A stretch of 64,000 nucleotides of DNA, from NCBI GenBank assembly GCA_023213315.1, contig JAKCPI010010857.1, positions 1 through 64,000 on the forward strand, in the 5' to 3' direction. Source of the stretch: Euborellia annulipes. Lineage: Eukaryota > Arthropoda > Insecta > Dermaptera > Anisolabididae. The position numbers and the translations under genes are program-made. The notes beneath the pieces were generated by a model. It worked only from the letters and a program-made list of their open reading frames with translations. It did no database searches and was not told where the DNA came from. Shown one piece after another: positions 20,485 to 31,032 of this stretch (positions are counted from its first letter, which is position 1; each line of letters begins with the position of its first letter).

Positions 20485-23400
20485 TTAACCTTCAGTCGAT
20501 GACATATTGCACAAGAGAAGAATACCTTCTTGATGAGGAATCTTGCTCCGACAATCCAGTAGGTTTGTGCAAGATGTGAAAACATTAGATTATAATTTGC
20601 ATGATGAAGTTTCTGATGACAATCTAGCGCAATTAAGTAAGCCAGATGAGAGCCTTTTATAAGAATAATTGGATGCTTCTGATCATTAGTTAATGAACTA
20701 TGAAGAAGTCTTCCTCCAACAAGCATTAAACCATCTTGAGGATCTATAAACGGATCGAGTTTTCTCAAGCGAGATTTCCTGGAAATAGTCTCTCTATTTT
20801 GCAATTTGAGTATTTCCTCTGGGAATTCCAGCAATTGTGTATATTTTAGAATACAGTTTAAAGCTTGTTTTCTTTCGCCTGAGTCCAAGATACGACTCAA
20901 AATCTTAGGTTGTGTAGATGGTTTCGTGTTGTGAATAAATCGATTTATATAACCCATTACTGATATGGCAGTCTTTAAGCTAGAATATCTTTCGACTGGA
21001 AAGACCGCTTTTATTGGTTTTAAAATAGTAATTTTAGTTTCAGTGTGAAATGAAATTACTTCTGACGAGAATTTGTTTGGAGGATACTCTCCAGTAAGAA
21101 GCCATGGAGGTCCTGTCCACCATAACTTGGAATAGATTAAATCTTGTAAAGTAATTCCTCGAGTTCCTAAGTCTGCAGGATTCTGAGTGGTTGGCACATG
21201 AGACCAAAGTGCATCAGGTAATATTTCTTGTATTTGACGAACTCGGTTGTTGATAAAAACTGGTAGTTTTTTATTAGTAGATCTTAGCCAATATAAAACG
21301 ATTTCGGAGTCACTCCAACAGTGGATGATTGGATTAAAAGTCTGAAAGCATGGTAAGTAAAAATTAATTAGTTTAGTCAACAAGTGTGCAGCACATAATT
21401 CTAAACGAGGAATAGTAGTCTCATGAATTGGAGCAACTCTTGATTTGGCTGCTATGAGAGTAGACTTCTTTGTATTGTGTGCATCTGTTGATACTAAATA
21501 TAAACATGCTGAGTAAGAGTTTTTAGATGCATCACAAAAACCATGCAATTGAATTATTGAATCAGGCAATGATAAATATCTTGGTATAGTTAATGATTCC
21601 AAAAGAGGAAGTTGACTGCGGAATTCAGACCAGATTGACGAATAGTCAGTCGGAAGTGGAGTGTCCCAATCTTGGTTTTCCTTCCAAGTTCTTTGAAATA
21701 AAATCTTAAATCGAATAACAAATGGTATTAAGAAACCCAAAGGATCATATATTTTAGCGATATCTGATAGAAGTGATCTTTTAGTCAGATTTTGAGTTTC
21801 AAAGGAAGGAACTTTATAAGCAAATGCATCAGAATCCGTTTCCCAATTCATTCCTAGAGTAGAAGTGTGTTTAGTTAAGTGTAGAGAACATTTAGACTTA
21901 GTATTAATTCCAAGATCATGTAGATTTTGTAGTAGTGAAGGATCATTAGAAGCCCATTTATCTAATTCGAAACATCCTTGGTTTAAAATATTTACAATAT
22001 TTTTAGAATATTTTATAAGATGCTCTTTTGATGGAGCACTTAACAATAAGTCATCCACGTAAAATGAAGTCTTTATAAGAGAAGCTTCTTCAGGAAATTC
22101 CTTACTATGAAGATCAGCTAAATAGTGAAGCGTTTGAATTGCCAGAAATGGAGAACAGGTAAGTCCAAACGTGACAGTATTTAAATTATAGATTTGGATT
22201 GGTTCATCCATGGACCATCTCCAAAATATTCTCTGATAGTCTCGATGAGTTGGTGAAATAAGAATTTCACGATACATTCTTTTTATATCAGCTGCAAGAG
22301 CATATGGATACATTCTAAAATTAGTGAGTATGTGACAGATATTTGCTTGAAGAGGTGGGCCTGGCATTAAGCAATCGTTTAATGAATAGCCAGTTGAAGT
22401 TTTAGCAGATCCATCAAAGACTACTCTGAGTTTAGTAGTGAGGCTGTCCGGTTTGATCACCGGATGGTGAGGTAAGTAATAAACATTAGTATCCTTATTA
22501 GGATTAGTCGATAGGCTCATATGTCCTCTTTCAATAAAATCTGACATGAAGTTTTTATAGTCTTCAAAAAGTAGTGGTTCACGAATAAAACGTTTCTCTA
22601 GTAAAATATATCGATTTAAAGCTTGTTGACGAGAATATCCTAGCAGATCAATTTTTTCATTAAATAAGAGATTCACAATAAATCTTCCTTCAGTATTACG
22701 ATTTACTGAATTAAAAAATACTTCAACACAATTTTCACCATCATTCGTTACAGATTCATCTGAAACTTCTTTGGATGAGAAACAATCTCTGAGCAGTTCA
22801 GGAATTGATTCAGAGACATGATGAACAATTCTCGTGTCTAGACCATCTTGATCCAGAGGTCCCATAACCACCCAACCAAGACTTGAAGAAATTAAAGAAG
22901 GCTGGCAAGGAAATTCCTTAGTTATAGAGTGATTCATAATTTGATTATAAACATTCATCCCCAGAATTATTTCAACAGGAGCAGGTATATGAAACTGAGG
23001 ATCAGCTAAATCTATCTGATTAAAATCATATGAAGAGATATCAATCTCGGTGGTTGGAAGGTGTTGAGCGAGTCCATCTAAAACAATTGCCGATATAGTG
23101 ATAGGCGTAGAATCATATAAAGATTTAAAAGTAATGGAAGTTTGACCCTTAACGGATGAAAGAGGTGATTTGTTCACTCCATAAATTACAATATTAGTCG
23201 GTTTTACGGAGCAATTAAGACGTTCAGCCAGTTTATAATTTATTAACGATACATGAGAACCTGAGTCCAGCATGGCTCGCGCTTTTATCAAGCCTCCATT
23301 GGTATTTGAAAGAAGAAGTTGGGCAGTGCCAATAATAGTCACTGGAATACTTGAAGTTTCACAAAGTTGATTTATCGATGAACGGCTTAACAGGTGACCC

Positions 23401-24149
23401 GAAACAGTGCTTTGAGAGGCAGGAGAAGATTTTGAATCTTCTTTTGGAGTTTCTGTAACAATATTAAGTTCATCTGATGACTGAATATTGTTAGTTGGTT
23501 GATCACGATGCAAAGTCCTGTGGTGTTGACCTTGGCATTTGTGACATTTATACGACGATCTACAGTCTTTAAAAGTATGATTAGCTGAGAGGCATTTAGT
23601 GCAACAATTTAATGATTTAGCCTTTTGGAGTCTATCCTTTACAGATAATTTTAAATAATCTGTACACTGGGATAGAAAGTGATCTCGATGGCAGAGTTTA
23701 CAAGTTATTTTATTAGTTACATGCGCAGCTAGGAAAGGACGAGTTGAGTTAGATTTGGTAGGCTTTGAAGTTTTAGTGGGAACTTTCGAGTCATTATGAT
23801 AAGCAGTAGCTACCTTTTCTAAATAAGTTAATAAGTCTTGTATTCTAGGAACGTCATAGTTATCTAGAGTAAGTAACCATTTTTGGTAAGTTTCCGAGTC
23901 AAGTTTTTTAATTATAAATAAGACTAAGATTTCATTCCAATTACAAGCATCTATTTCTAAATATTTTAAGCTATTAATCATATTGTTAGTAGTAGTAACA
24001 ATATGATGTAGATGAGAGAGAGAAAATTTTGAACATTCTGATATTTGAAATAATTTGTTTATAATTGAGAAAACTATTTCTCTTTTACGTTCATATTTTT
24101 CTTTGATAGTAGTTTTAACTAAATCATAATTTTCTCGTTTCAAAGGAAA
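20409..24149 (-). CDS. Gag C-terminus to integrase zinc domain of BEL/Pao
   Basis: This is the main Gag-Pol frame, counted from a TTG at 24143. Zinc-knuckle cysteines lie at residues about 148-212 (CKLC, CTKC, CHKC). The aspartic protease has DSGS at 293-296. Reverse transcriptase has VVFDGSA at 574-580, Asp619 and YVDD at 695-698. RNase H has GFCDAS at 868-873, Glu915 and SDSE at 944-947. The integrase zinc domain has His1176, His1180 and CAIC at 1211-1214. It then runs out of frame into 24 unrelated residues. It opens directly after an in-frame TAG, with no ATG before residue 55. Expression would therefore need readthrough from Gag or repair of the stop. The products would act in virus-like particles to copy and insert the element. 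Confidence 0.93.
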   Translation of the reverse strand, partial: FPLKRENYDLVKTTIKEKYERKREIVFSIINKLFQISECSKFSLSHLHHIVTTTNNMINSLKYLEIDACNWNEILVLFIIKKLDSETYQKWLLTLDNYDVPRIQDLLTYLEKVATAYHNDSKVPTKTSKPTKSNSTRPFLAAHVTNKITCKLCHRDHFLSQCTDYLKLSVKDRLQKAKSLNCCTKCLSANHTFKDCRSSYKCHKCQGQHHRTLHRDQPTNNIQSSDELNIVTETPKEDSKSSPASQSTVSGHLLSRSSINQLCETSSIPVTIIGTAQLLLSNTNGGLIKARAMLDSGSHVSLINYKLAERLNCSVKPTNIVIYGVNKSPLSSVKGQTSITFKSLYDSTPITISAIVLDGLAQHLPTTEIDISSYDFNQIDLADPQFHIPAPVEIILGMNVYNQIMNHSITKEFPCQPSLISSSLGWVVMGPLDQDGLDTRIVHHVSESIPELLRDCFSSKEVSDESVTNDGENCVEVFFNSVNRNTEGRFIVNLLFNEKIDLLGYSRQQALNRYILLEKRFIREPLLFEDYKNFMSDFIERGHMSLSTNPNKDTNVYYLPHHPVIKPDSLTTKLRVVFDGSAKTSTGYSLNDCLMPGPPLQANICHILTNFRMYPYALAADIKRMYREILISPTHRDYQRIFWRWSMDEPIQIYNLNTVTFGLTCSPFLAIQTLHYLADLHSKEFPEEASLIKTSFYVDDLLLSAPSKEHLIKYSKNIVNILNQGCFELDKWASNDPSLLQNLHDLGINTKSKCSLHLTKHTSTLGMNWETDSDAFAYKVPSFETQNLTKRSLLSDIAKIYDPLGFLIPFVIRFKILFQRTWKENQDWDTPLPTDYSSIWSEFRSQLPLLESLTIPRYLSLPDSIIQLHGFCDASKNSYSACLYLVSTDAHNTKKSTLIAAKSRVAPIHETTIPRLELCAAHLLTKLINFYLPCFQTFNPIIHCWSDSEIVLYWLRSTNKKLPVFINNRVRQIQEILPDALWSHVPTTQNPADLGTRGITLQDLIYSKLWWTGPPWLLTGEYPPNKFSSEVISFHTETKITILKPIKAVFPVERYSSLKTAISVMGYINRFIHNTKPSTQPKILSRILDSGERKQALNCILKYTQLLEFPEEILKLQNRETISRKSRLRKLDPFIDPQDGLMLVGGRLLHSSLTNDQKHPIILIKGSHLAYLIALDCHQKLHHANYNLMFSHLAQTYWIVGARFLIKKVFFSCAICHRLKVKGMTRRWLLFLQTELTSHVHSQRQV

Positions 24150-24668
24150 CTATCGAACTAAATCCAAGGCATCTCCCTTCAGACTTGATAATAAATATTG
24201 TAACTTAATTAAGTTATCTAAATCTTTTCTTGAATCTACATTAGCAGAAAATGAGTCCCAAAAAGACGGGAATTCTGAATATTCACCAGAGAATGTTATT
24301 ATTTTAATTTCAGGGAGTTTGCTCTGGGATTTAATTCCAGTTACAATTGTTTGGTTTGGCTCCTGATTAGGAAGAGAATCAAGAAGATTTTGAATTTTAA
24401 CAAAACTAGGATTAACTAAGTATTCAAGTTCATTTATAACATGAAAATATTCTTCAAGATCCTTTTCGGAAATACTTAAACTAGTTAGAGTTTCAAAAAG
24501 TTCATTTAAAGTCTTTTCAATAAATTTTTGTTTAGAAATAAAAATAAAAATATCAGTTTTTGATTTTATTTCTTCAATTTCACTCAAGGTCATATTTAAT
24601 TCAATTATAGATAATTTAAGAAGTTTACATTTAGTATTAAATTTATCAACATTTGTTGGAGGAGCCAT
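24150..24668 (-). CDS. N-terminal Gag of BEL/Pao element
   Basis: 172 codons from ATG at 24668 (MAPPTNVDKF) to TAG at 24152-24150. It begins 107 bp inside the 5' LTR, after the primer site, which supports this start. A charged helical N-terminus leads into KLPEIKIITFSGEYSEFPSF, the signature start of the Gag domain typical of BEL elements (DUF1759 in my recollection). The TAG falls inside that domain, and the same frame continues immediately past it. The stop therefore interrupts one polyprotein and does not separate two natural genes. Whether it is a disabling point mutation or a readthrough codon cannot be decided from one copy; the former is likelier. Confidence 0.85.
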   Translation of the reverse strand: MAPPTNVDKFNTKCKLLKLSIIELNMTLSEIEEIKSKTDIFIFISKQKFIEKTLNELFETLTSLSISEKDLEEYFHVINELEYLVNPSFVKIQNLLDSLPNQEPNQTIVTGIKSQSKLPEIKIITFSGEYSEFPSFWDSFSANVDSRKDLDNLIKLQYLLSSLKGDALDLVR

Positions 24669-24740
24669 TTTTTTTTTATTTTATTTTATTTTAAATATTA
24701 AACTTGTATGTATTTTTTAAAATTTGTTATGATATATATA

Positions 24741-24760
24741 CATCCGGCAACGAAGGACCA
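24741..24760 (-). other. primer-binding site
   Basis: The minus strand reads TGGTCCTTCGTTGCCGGATG, starting 15 bases inside the 5' LTR. It opens with TGG, the complement of a tRNA CCA end. The exact tRNA was not identified. Confidence 0.6.
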
Positions 24761-24775
24761 AATTACAAAACCATA

Positions 24776-25448
24776 TGTTTGCACGAATCTAATTTAGAGG
24801 ATGTATATTGAAAATTATTTTAATTTGATTTTTTTTGTTTTATTAACATTTATTAATAACAATTAAGGTGATAATTCGTAATGAATATTATTATATAAAA
24901 AACTATACATGTACTTACAAAGATGGAACAAATTTTATTTGTTTGAAGCAAGAGTTGAAATAATTGTTTACAAAACCTTATTGAGCTAATGTGGAGAAAC
25001 AACGTGAAGCAGTTTCTTTTCTTTTTCATCGGAATGAAGTCTCAAAGTCGATCAGTAGTAACATTAAATGATGCCATCCATATCAATTCGATAATAGTAG
25101 TGAATAGTCAATATATATCTTGAATATATATATTCGATAGTAGTAGTGAAGAGTCAATATATATCTTGAATATATATATATTCGATAGTAGTAGTGAAGA
25201 GTCAATATATATCTTGAATATATATATTTCATATAAAGTATATTTGATAGAATCAGGTAAAGAAATTAGTATTAAATATAGTTTCAATTAGTATATACAC
25301 GTGCGAGTTTGATTAAGTAAATTAGTCTTGTTTGAGAAGATCATGGAATAGAGTAAGGAGACGGCGAGTTGACAGCCAAAGAGGGAGGAGGTGGCGTTTC
25401 TCAGTAATGCCACTAGAGGGATTGGCGCGTGTTTATGATGCGGCAACA
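24776..25448 (-). repeat. 5' LTR of the BEL/Pao element
   Basis: 673 bp, with the same length, ends and internal tandem units as the 3' LTR and no difference found by eye. As the 5' copy it should hold the element promoter. A 96-codon frame within it (25288-25578) crosses into flanking DNA and is not a gene. Confidence 0.95.
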
Positions 25449-25453
25449 CCAGG

Positions 25454-25886
25454 AATCCTATGCAATTGCATATTCTAATTGTTAACATGTACGGAACGTA
25501 CCGGAAAACCAATTTTCCATCATGCTCTCTTGGCACTAGAATATACTGCATATTTGGTGAATATTGCATAAAGTTCAATATTTAAAAATTGTTAACATAT
25601 TTCGGCAAAAGTTTTATTTTAATTTTATGGAAATTGCAAAAAAAAAAAAAAATCCCGACGAAAGCACGCTGAGGAAAAATTTTTCTACAACCATTTGAGA
25701 AAATATGTTGATTGATAATTATTTATATATAATCCTAGGGATTTATACGTAACTAATGGTTGACGTTTTAAGCCCAAATGGTCAAAAATGATTCATTTTT
25801 CGTATGTTGAAAACAACTTGAATAAAATTAATTAATATGTAGATTTGTATTCGATGGGTTAAAATTTATTTTAACAGGGTCGATTG
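25454..25886. other. AT-rich sequence right of the retrotransposon
   Basis: The interrupted host sequence resumes at the CCAGG copy. No gene is seen. Confidence 0.4.
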
Positions 25887-25897
25887 AAAATAAAATA

Positions 25898-26160
25898 GCC
25901 CCCGAGTTTGGCGTAGTAGGTAGCGTGCCCACCTCCTATACCAAACCTCGCGGGTTCGGACCCAGGCAGTCCTATGATTTTATTTAAGCCATTTGGATAC
26001 CAGATGGCTTAAATAGAATGCCTGAACCCACTATATATATATATTAATTACAACGGTTATCGTCTAAAGTCTTAAATGGTCTACGTTGCCGAAAAGACTG
26101 TGTGAATATGAGTGTGAAAGAGAAAAAAGTGTGAATGTTTTAAAAAAAATAAATAAATAA
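25898..26160 (+). mobile_element. tRNA-derived SINE, full length
   Basis: A box TGGCGTAGTAGG (25909-25920) and B box GGTTCGGACCC (25953-25963) head the copy. The mirrored AAGCCATTTGGATACCAGATGG core, GTCTTAAATGGTCTACGTTG and the GTGTGAATATGAGTGTGAAA tail follow. AAAATAAAATA flanks both sides (25887-25897, 26161-26171). Confidence 0.85.
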
Positions 26161-26171
26161 AAAATAAAATA

Positions 26172-27450
26172 TTGTTGTTTATTTCTGATGCAACCCCTTG
26201 ATGGTAAAGACCGGACATTCGTTTAAATTTTTACTTTAATACACGATTAGTTTTACGTAAGTAGAAATCATGATTTATCTTTAAATGGAAGCCCTTTACC
26301 AGATATTTTTGTTATATATACAGAATATTGCATATTTTAATGCTTTTATTGAATATTATATGGCATATTTAGGGGTTTTTACTGCATAAAAATCCGGGCT
26401 TTAATTATAATATTTTAAGTACTACACTAGGTGTAATGTTTCAAGTTTATTAAAGACAGAAGTTATGATTCCACTCCTGAAGAAATACGAATAAAGTATA
26501 TAAACCCCCCACCCCTCAAGGGGGTCGCTAAAATGTTTTTGGAGGTCGCGGAAAATTTGTCAATAAATGGATTTTTTTAATTCAAATAGATGTAAGTACA
26601 GTGGAACCTCGCTTAGCGAGAATAAAACATGTAAAGGAAAACATTAATCAATAAAAACTTGAAACATACCACCTATTGTATCACTTGAAAAATTATTTAA
26701 TACAAATATTTCAACTAGAGCCTACGGTAGAGAGTTCAAATCCAACTTAAAAAAAAAATATATGACGTTAAAAAATATCCTTGATTTTTTTTTTTTTTTG
26801 TCCTTGCTGTAGTTCAAGCATAAAAATATTTATTTTTATTTAGTAATATTTGTCATTAGTCAGCATTTCATGCATAGATGATTAGGATAAATTATTATTT
26901 AATTAATGGTCTCTTTATGTTATATTGGTTTGCAAAAGAGAGAAGAGAGGCTTTAAGATGAAATTGAAATTTATGATATGAATGCTTAATTATATTTTTT
27001 AATTAATAATGGACATATTGCATAAAAATATTTAAGCCTACTCTGGTTTTTTTTAATCAAAGGAATTTCCTTTTGAAACCATCAAAAAAAGAATATTTAT
27101 AAATTTGAAAAATATTTTTTTTTTTTACTTTGATAATTGACCAATTTAAAAAATCAGAATAATCACAGAAGATGAAACAGAATTTGGCTTTTATTAAAAA
27201 AAAAAAAGATTCGAAAATAATCAAATACGGTCATAAAAGAAAGTAAATTACTCCTGTTGAAGGTAATTATTAAAGGACAAAATCAATTAAAAAATTTTAA
27301 ATTGCATTATTATTTTTAAATGAATAATCTGAGATCAAGTTGCTTAAATACGCGTAAATAATAAAAATTAAAATTAAATTTTTAAGCCTTTTCGGTATCA
27401 TAAGTCATATAGGCTTTAAACGAAATAGTCCTTTAGTTAATATGTATTGG
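26172..27450. other. AT-rich sequence with DNA-transposon ends
   Basis: Two termini stand alone. One is a CCCCTCAAGGGGGTCGC block at 26510-26530, of hAT style. The other is TACAGTGGAACCTCGCTTAG at 26598-26617, a typical pogo/mariner terminal repeat next to TA. Neither has a partner end here. The remainder is AT-rich with no gene. Confidence 0.4.
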
Positions 27451-27452
27451 TA

Positions 27453-27580
27453 CAGTCAGCGCCTCAAGTGCCTGATGTGTTCGAGCGTGAAGCCTTGAGC
27501 TTAGTCAACACACTTCCGGCGTCTAAGCTTATTGGTTGCCTAAGCACAAGGCTCAAGTCTCGAGCTTGTGGCGCCGACTG
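27453..27580. mobile_element. CAGTCAGCGCC MITE
   Basis: 128 bp with inverted ends CAGTCAGCGCC and GGCGCCGACTG, bordered by TA (27451-27452, 27581-27582). The inside reads CTTCCGGCGTCTAAGCTTAT then TGGTTGCCTAAGCAC, the phrase that is then repeated to its right. Confidence 0.7.
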
Positions 27581-27582
27581 TA

Positions 27583-28090
27583 CTATCATGTAAAATTATT
27601 GTATTATCATAAAATTTATTAACGCCAATGAGTTAAATAAATAAATAATCTTTTTTAAATGTAAATGAAGGATAAAAGCTACTTTTAAGAAAATACTTCC
27701 GACATCTAAGCATTTTGGTTGCCTAACTTCCACTCTCAGGCAATTGTGTTGCCGACTTTACTACCTAATACTGTAATACAATTTCTTAACGGCAATGAGT
27801 TAAATAAATAAATCTTTTTTAAATGTTACTGAAGGAGAAAAGGTATTTTTAAGTCATCACTTCCGTCGGCTAAGCATTTTGGTTGCCTAAGCTCCACTCT
27901 CAGGCATGTGTGGTGCCGACTGCATTATCATAAAATTTCTTAACAAATAAATAAATATTTTTTAAATATTACTGAAGGAGAAAAGGAACTTTTAAGACAA
28001 CAATTCCGGCGGCTATGCTTTTTGGTTGCCTAAGCTAAAGGCTTGCACTCTCGAGTCTGGGGCGCCGGCTGTACTATCATAAAATTTCTT
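27583..28090 (+). repeat. satellite-like array seeded by the MITE
   Basis: Three further units of about 150-180 bp repeat the right half of the MITE plus its flank. Each has ATAAAATTTCTTAA..., GAGTTAAATAAATAAAT, CTGAAGGAGAAAAGG, CTTCCGGCGGCTAAGC-like, TTTTGGTTGCCTAA and a closing GCCGACTGTA-like end (27751, 27915, 28063). The flank of the transposon is therefore part of the repeating unit. Confidence 0.7.
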
Positions 28091-28905
28091 AATGCCAGTG
28101 AATTAGACATCACAACTGACACATGCACACTCTTGACATATCTATGATGTCAAAACAGACATGAGGGACTTTTTTCACAAAAGAAGTATAAAAATTTATT
28201 TATTTTTTACGCCTGATTTTTCTACTTTCAAATGAGTAATTAAAGAACGTTTTTATTTTATTATTAAGGACGATTCAAGAGTCTAAAAAAAAAAAACTTT
28301 AATTTTTTTTATTTCATGTTAAGATCTCTTTTTCTCAGGTACTTGAAGTTTATTCCCAGGGAGGTTCGAAAAGCAAAGGCAAATATAGAGCTACTCACAA
28401 ACTCGCACGTTCACAAATACAAACATACGATAGCCAATTATGGGAAGCTTAATTGAAACATGTCCGGTCTTTTATTTGACCGTAAACCAAAATATGCTTT
28501 ACGTAAATGTTGTGTGGGGGGAGGAATTTAATTAAAATCACAAAAAAAAGAGAGAAAACGAGAGGGAGAGTAGAGCGAATCAATGAATGACATTGTCATT
28601 CGAAAATATAAAAGAACAACATTATTATCATTTATTTATTTATTTTATATTTAATTCCATAATAACGCTAAAACACTTCTTTTTTTTTTGTCAATTCGAC
28701 ATTATTGGAAATGTTCATTTACGCATATAATCCCTTTGTGAAAAACATGTTTGAAAATATCGTTATTTTGGATTAATATTGATATTATTCTCCAGAGTAG
28801 AGGTTGACGTTAGTATTTTAATTGTTATGTTATTATTAAAGGGTTGGATAAATAAACCCAATTTTTTATGAAGTTTTAATGATAAAAGAAAACTTGAAAA
28901 GTGAA
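28091..28905. other. AT-rich intergenic sequence
   Basis: No gene or repeat boundary was recognised; a GAGAGGGAGAGTAGAGCG patch lies near 28560. Confidence 0.45.
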
Positions 28906-28909
28906 TAAA

Positions 28910-29272
28910 TAATTAAAGGATTTAAATGAGGTTTACTCGATTTTATTTGTTGCAAATGGACTTGCACTTTAAAACAATTAATTAATATTATTGTCGAAGA
29001 TTTTAATTACCGAGGCGACAGAATTGCAATTATCAGTTTCGGTCAGCAAACTAGGCCTATTAAATCTTTTTGCAGGCCTGGTGATGGACTAATTTGCAAA
29101 AAGAATTAATAGGCCTGATGATGGTCTAGTTTACTGACCGAAACTGATAATTGCAATTCTGTCGCCGCGGTAATAAAAATCTTCGACAATTATTTTAATT
29201 AATTATTTTAAAGTGCAAGTCCATCTGCAACAAATAAAATCAAGTAAACCTCATCTAAATCCTTAAATTATC
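28910..29272. mobile_element. large palindromic element with GAAAC motif
   Basis: Arms of about 140 bp are inverted: GATTTAAATGAGGTTTACTC on the left against its near-inverse ending TTACCTCATC-like on the right, and CAGAATTGCAATTATCAGTT against its inverse. Near the loop on the plus strand, CTGATGATGG (29115) is followed by a GGTC/GACC stem and CGAAAC (29139-29144), an arrangement like a hammerhead ribozyme core. Confidence 0.65.
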
Positions 29273-30060
29273 AATTCTCGGGCTGTTTCTACAGTACAAA
29301 TTTAAAAAAATAAATATAAATTAGAATGAATTTAAGATCTTTATGAAAATCCCCCCCCCCCCTTGAATTGAATTAAGTATTTCAAGGAAGAGGGCTTTTT
29401 TGAACAAATAAAATTTGGTTGCAAAGTTCGAACAGGTTGTGAAGACATTAAGGAAGGAGGGACAGACGGACATTAGCAAATTATTATGTATACCAGGTAT
29501 ATATCTCCCCATAGATGAATTTTTTTTTCTTTATTATTTTGACGCTTGGAAAATCACTTGAAGGGGATCTAAATAAATATTTTTTTAACTTTTAGGTTTG
29601 TTTCCAAAGATTAAAAAAAAAAAAATATTTAAATCTTGGTCTTTTGTTTATTTTTTGTTTGTTTGCTATTTTTTCTTTTTGTTTTTATCTTATCTCACCT
29701 TGAAATGAACTGATTTATAGGACTCGAAATAAAAAAGTTGGCATCCTCTCAAGAAGCGAGGTGTCATTTCTAAGAAGGATCCTCTCCGTTTTCAAGCATA
29801 AATTATTCATTATAACAACAAAGAAAAATATTATCTTTTTGACCGAATTTCAAAAACAAAAAAGTGTTATCTTTTTCAGAGGAAAATTATAACATCACCA
29901 AAAAAAAAAATTAAATAAGCACTTAAATGATGTTATATTGATAAAAACGAAATGAAACTCAGTTAAAAGTAATTAAAACATTTAAAAAATTGATCAATAT
30001 TAGGCTGGATTCAAGCTAATAGATCATTCTAATATATATATATGTCAAGCAAGGAAAAGA
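29273..30060. other. AT-rich intergenic sequence
   Basis: No gene. A C-run at 29351-29362 belongs to an unassigned repeat fragment. Confidence 0.45.
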
Positions 30061-30069
30061 GAAGTCGAA

Positions 30070-30240
30070 AGGGTAGCGCCAATGCACAGTAGGCGCCGCA
30101 ATTAACCACCCGGGGAGAGGCTTGAGCCTTGATCTAGTTAGACAACCAAAACGCTTAGCAAATGTTGTATCAAAAGGTGCTATAAATGCATCAACTTAAA
30201 TTCAAAGCTCAGTCCCGCTGATAATGGAGCCGACTGTGCC
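30070..30240 (-). repeat. diverged relative of the CAGTCAGCGCC MITE
   Basis: AGACAACCAAAACGCTTAGC and CCGACTGTG occur in the inverse of the order found at 27453-28090. The left part has CACAGTAGGCGCCG. An aged single copy. Confidence 0.4.
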
Positions 30241-30560
30241 TAATTACGCTGACTAGCCAAAGACAACTGATATGGATCTTTAATTTGAGAAAAGTAGTAT
30301 AAGCACAAATGGTAATCTACTTTGGTCTTTGACAATAAAAATATTGAAACAAAAACGAGGTATACTGATTTAAAGAAATATTAATATAATCCCATTTATA
30401 TCTGGACAATCGATTTCGTGATATACTGAAAAACACGTTTATTCGAACGCACTCAGATCGAACTAGTTTATCCTAAAAAACACTTTGTCCTCTAACATAA
30501 AAAAATATATATACTGTATATTCGAACCTTTCCCCTTCCTAAATCTCAAAATAACAATCC

Positions 30561-30863
30561 AGACAGCTTGGAATATTGCAACAATATTGCAGAAACATTG
30601 CGAATCTTGCATATATATATTGCAGGAATAACGCAAATCTGGCAAAATATTGGCAACATTGCTGCAATATTGTAGCGGCAATATTCCAGGCTAAGTGGAC
30701 ATAGGAATATTGCAGCAATGTTGCTGTCAGCCTCTAGAAGAATATTGCGGCAATATTGCTGTTTGAACTGCAATATATCAGCAATGTTGCTGCACTATTG
30801 TCAATATTTAGCAAGATTGGCAATATTGCTGCAATAATACTGCAATATTCCAAACTGTCTGTG
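30561..30863. mobile_element. element packed with CAATATTGC
   Basis: The ends are inverted: CAGACAGCTTGGAATATTGC on the left and GCAATATTCCAAACTGTCTG on the right. Between them a GCAATATTGC palindrome or a one-base variant occurs more than ten times, often as pairs of the form GCAATATTGCGGCAATATTG. It has no coding frame beyond by-products of this repetition. Confidence 0.65.
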
Positions 30864-31032
30864 AATAAATACATATAGTGTTAAAATTATTAATATAATC
30901 GCTGTTATAAAAAATATTTTATATTTTCTAAAATTTTTTGAGTACGTGGGGCTAAGTTCAAACCACGTTCTCAAAAAAAATTTATTGCTAAGAACGTGCT
31001 TAAATATAAATTTCCTTCTATTAGTATATGTA

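Larger units (their letters stand above)
18803..25448 (-). mobile_element. BEL/Pao LTR retrotransposon, 6646 bp
   Basis: Two 673-bp LTRs bound a Gag-Pol region read on the minus strand, and CCAGG (18798-18802, 25449-25453) is the 5-bp target duplication. Domain order is Gag, zinc knuckles, aspartic protease, reverse transcriptase with YVDD, RNase H, then integrase, with no envelope gene visible. The YVDD box, the DSGS protease and the C-terminal domain after integrase fit BEL/Pao rather than Ty3 or copia. The LTRs appear identical base for base, which implies a very recent insertion. Even so, the coding frame has one stop codon and one frameshift. Confidence 0.95.

Noticed and set aside
20470..20490. 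programmed -1 frameshift before integrase
   Set aside because: No X-XXY-YYZ heptamer is present at the junction, and BEL/Pao elements normally have one continuous frame.
20409..24143. TTG at 24143 as the true start of Pol
   Set aside because: The same frame continues upstream into Gag through a single TAG, so the TTG is an artefact of calling frames from stop to stop.
27453..28090. CRISPR-like array
   Set aside because: Units are 150-180 bp, diverged, and derived from a MITE; the DNA is eukaryotic.
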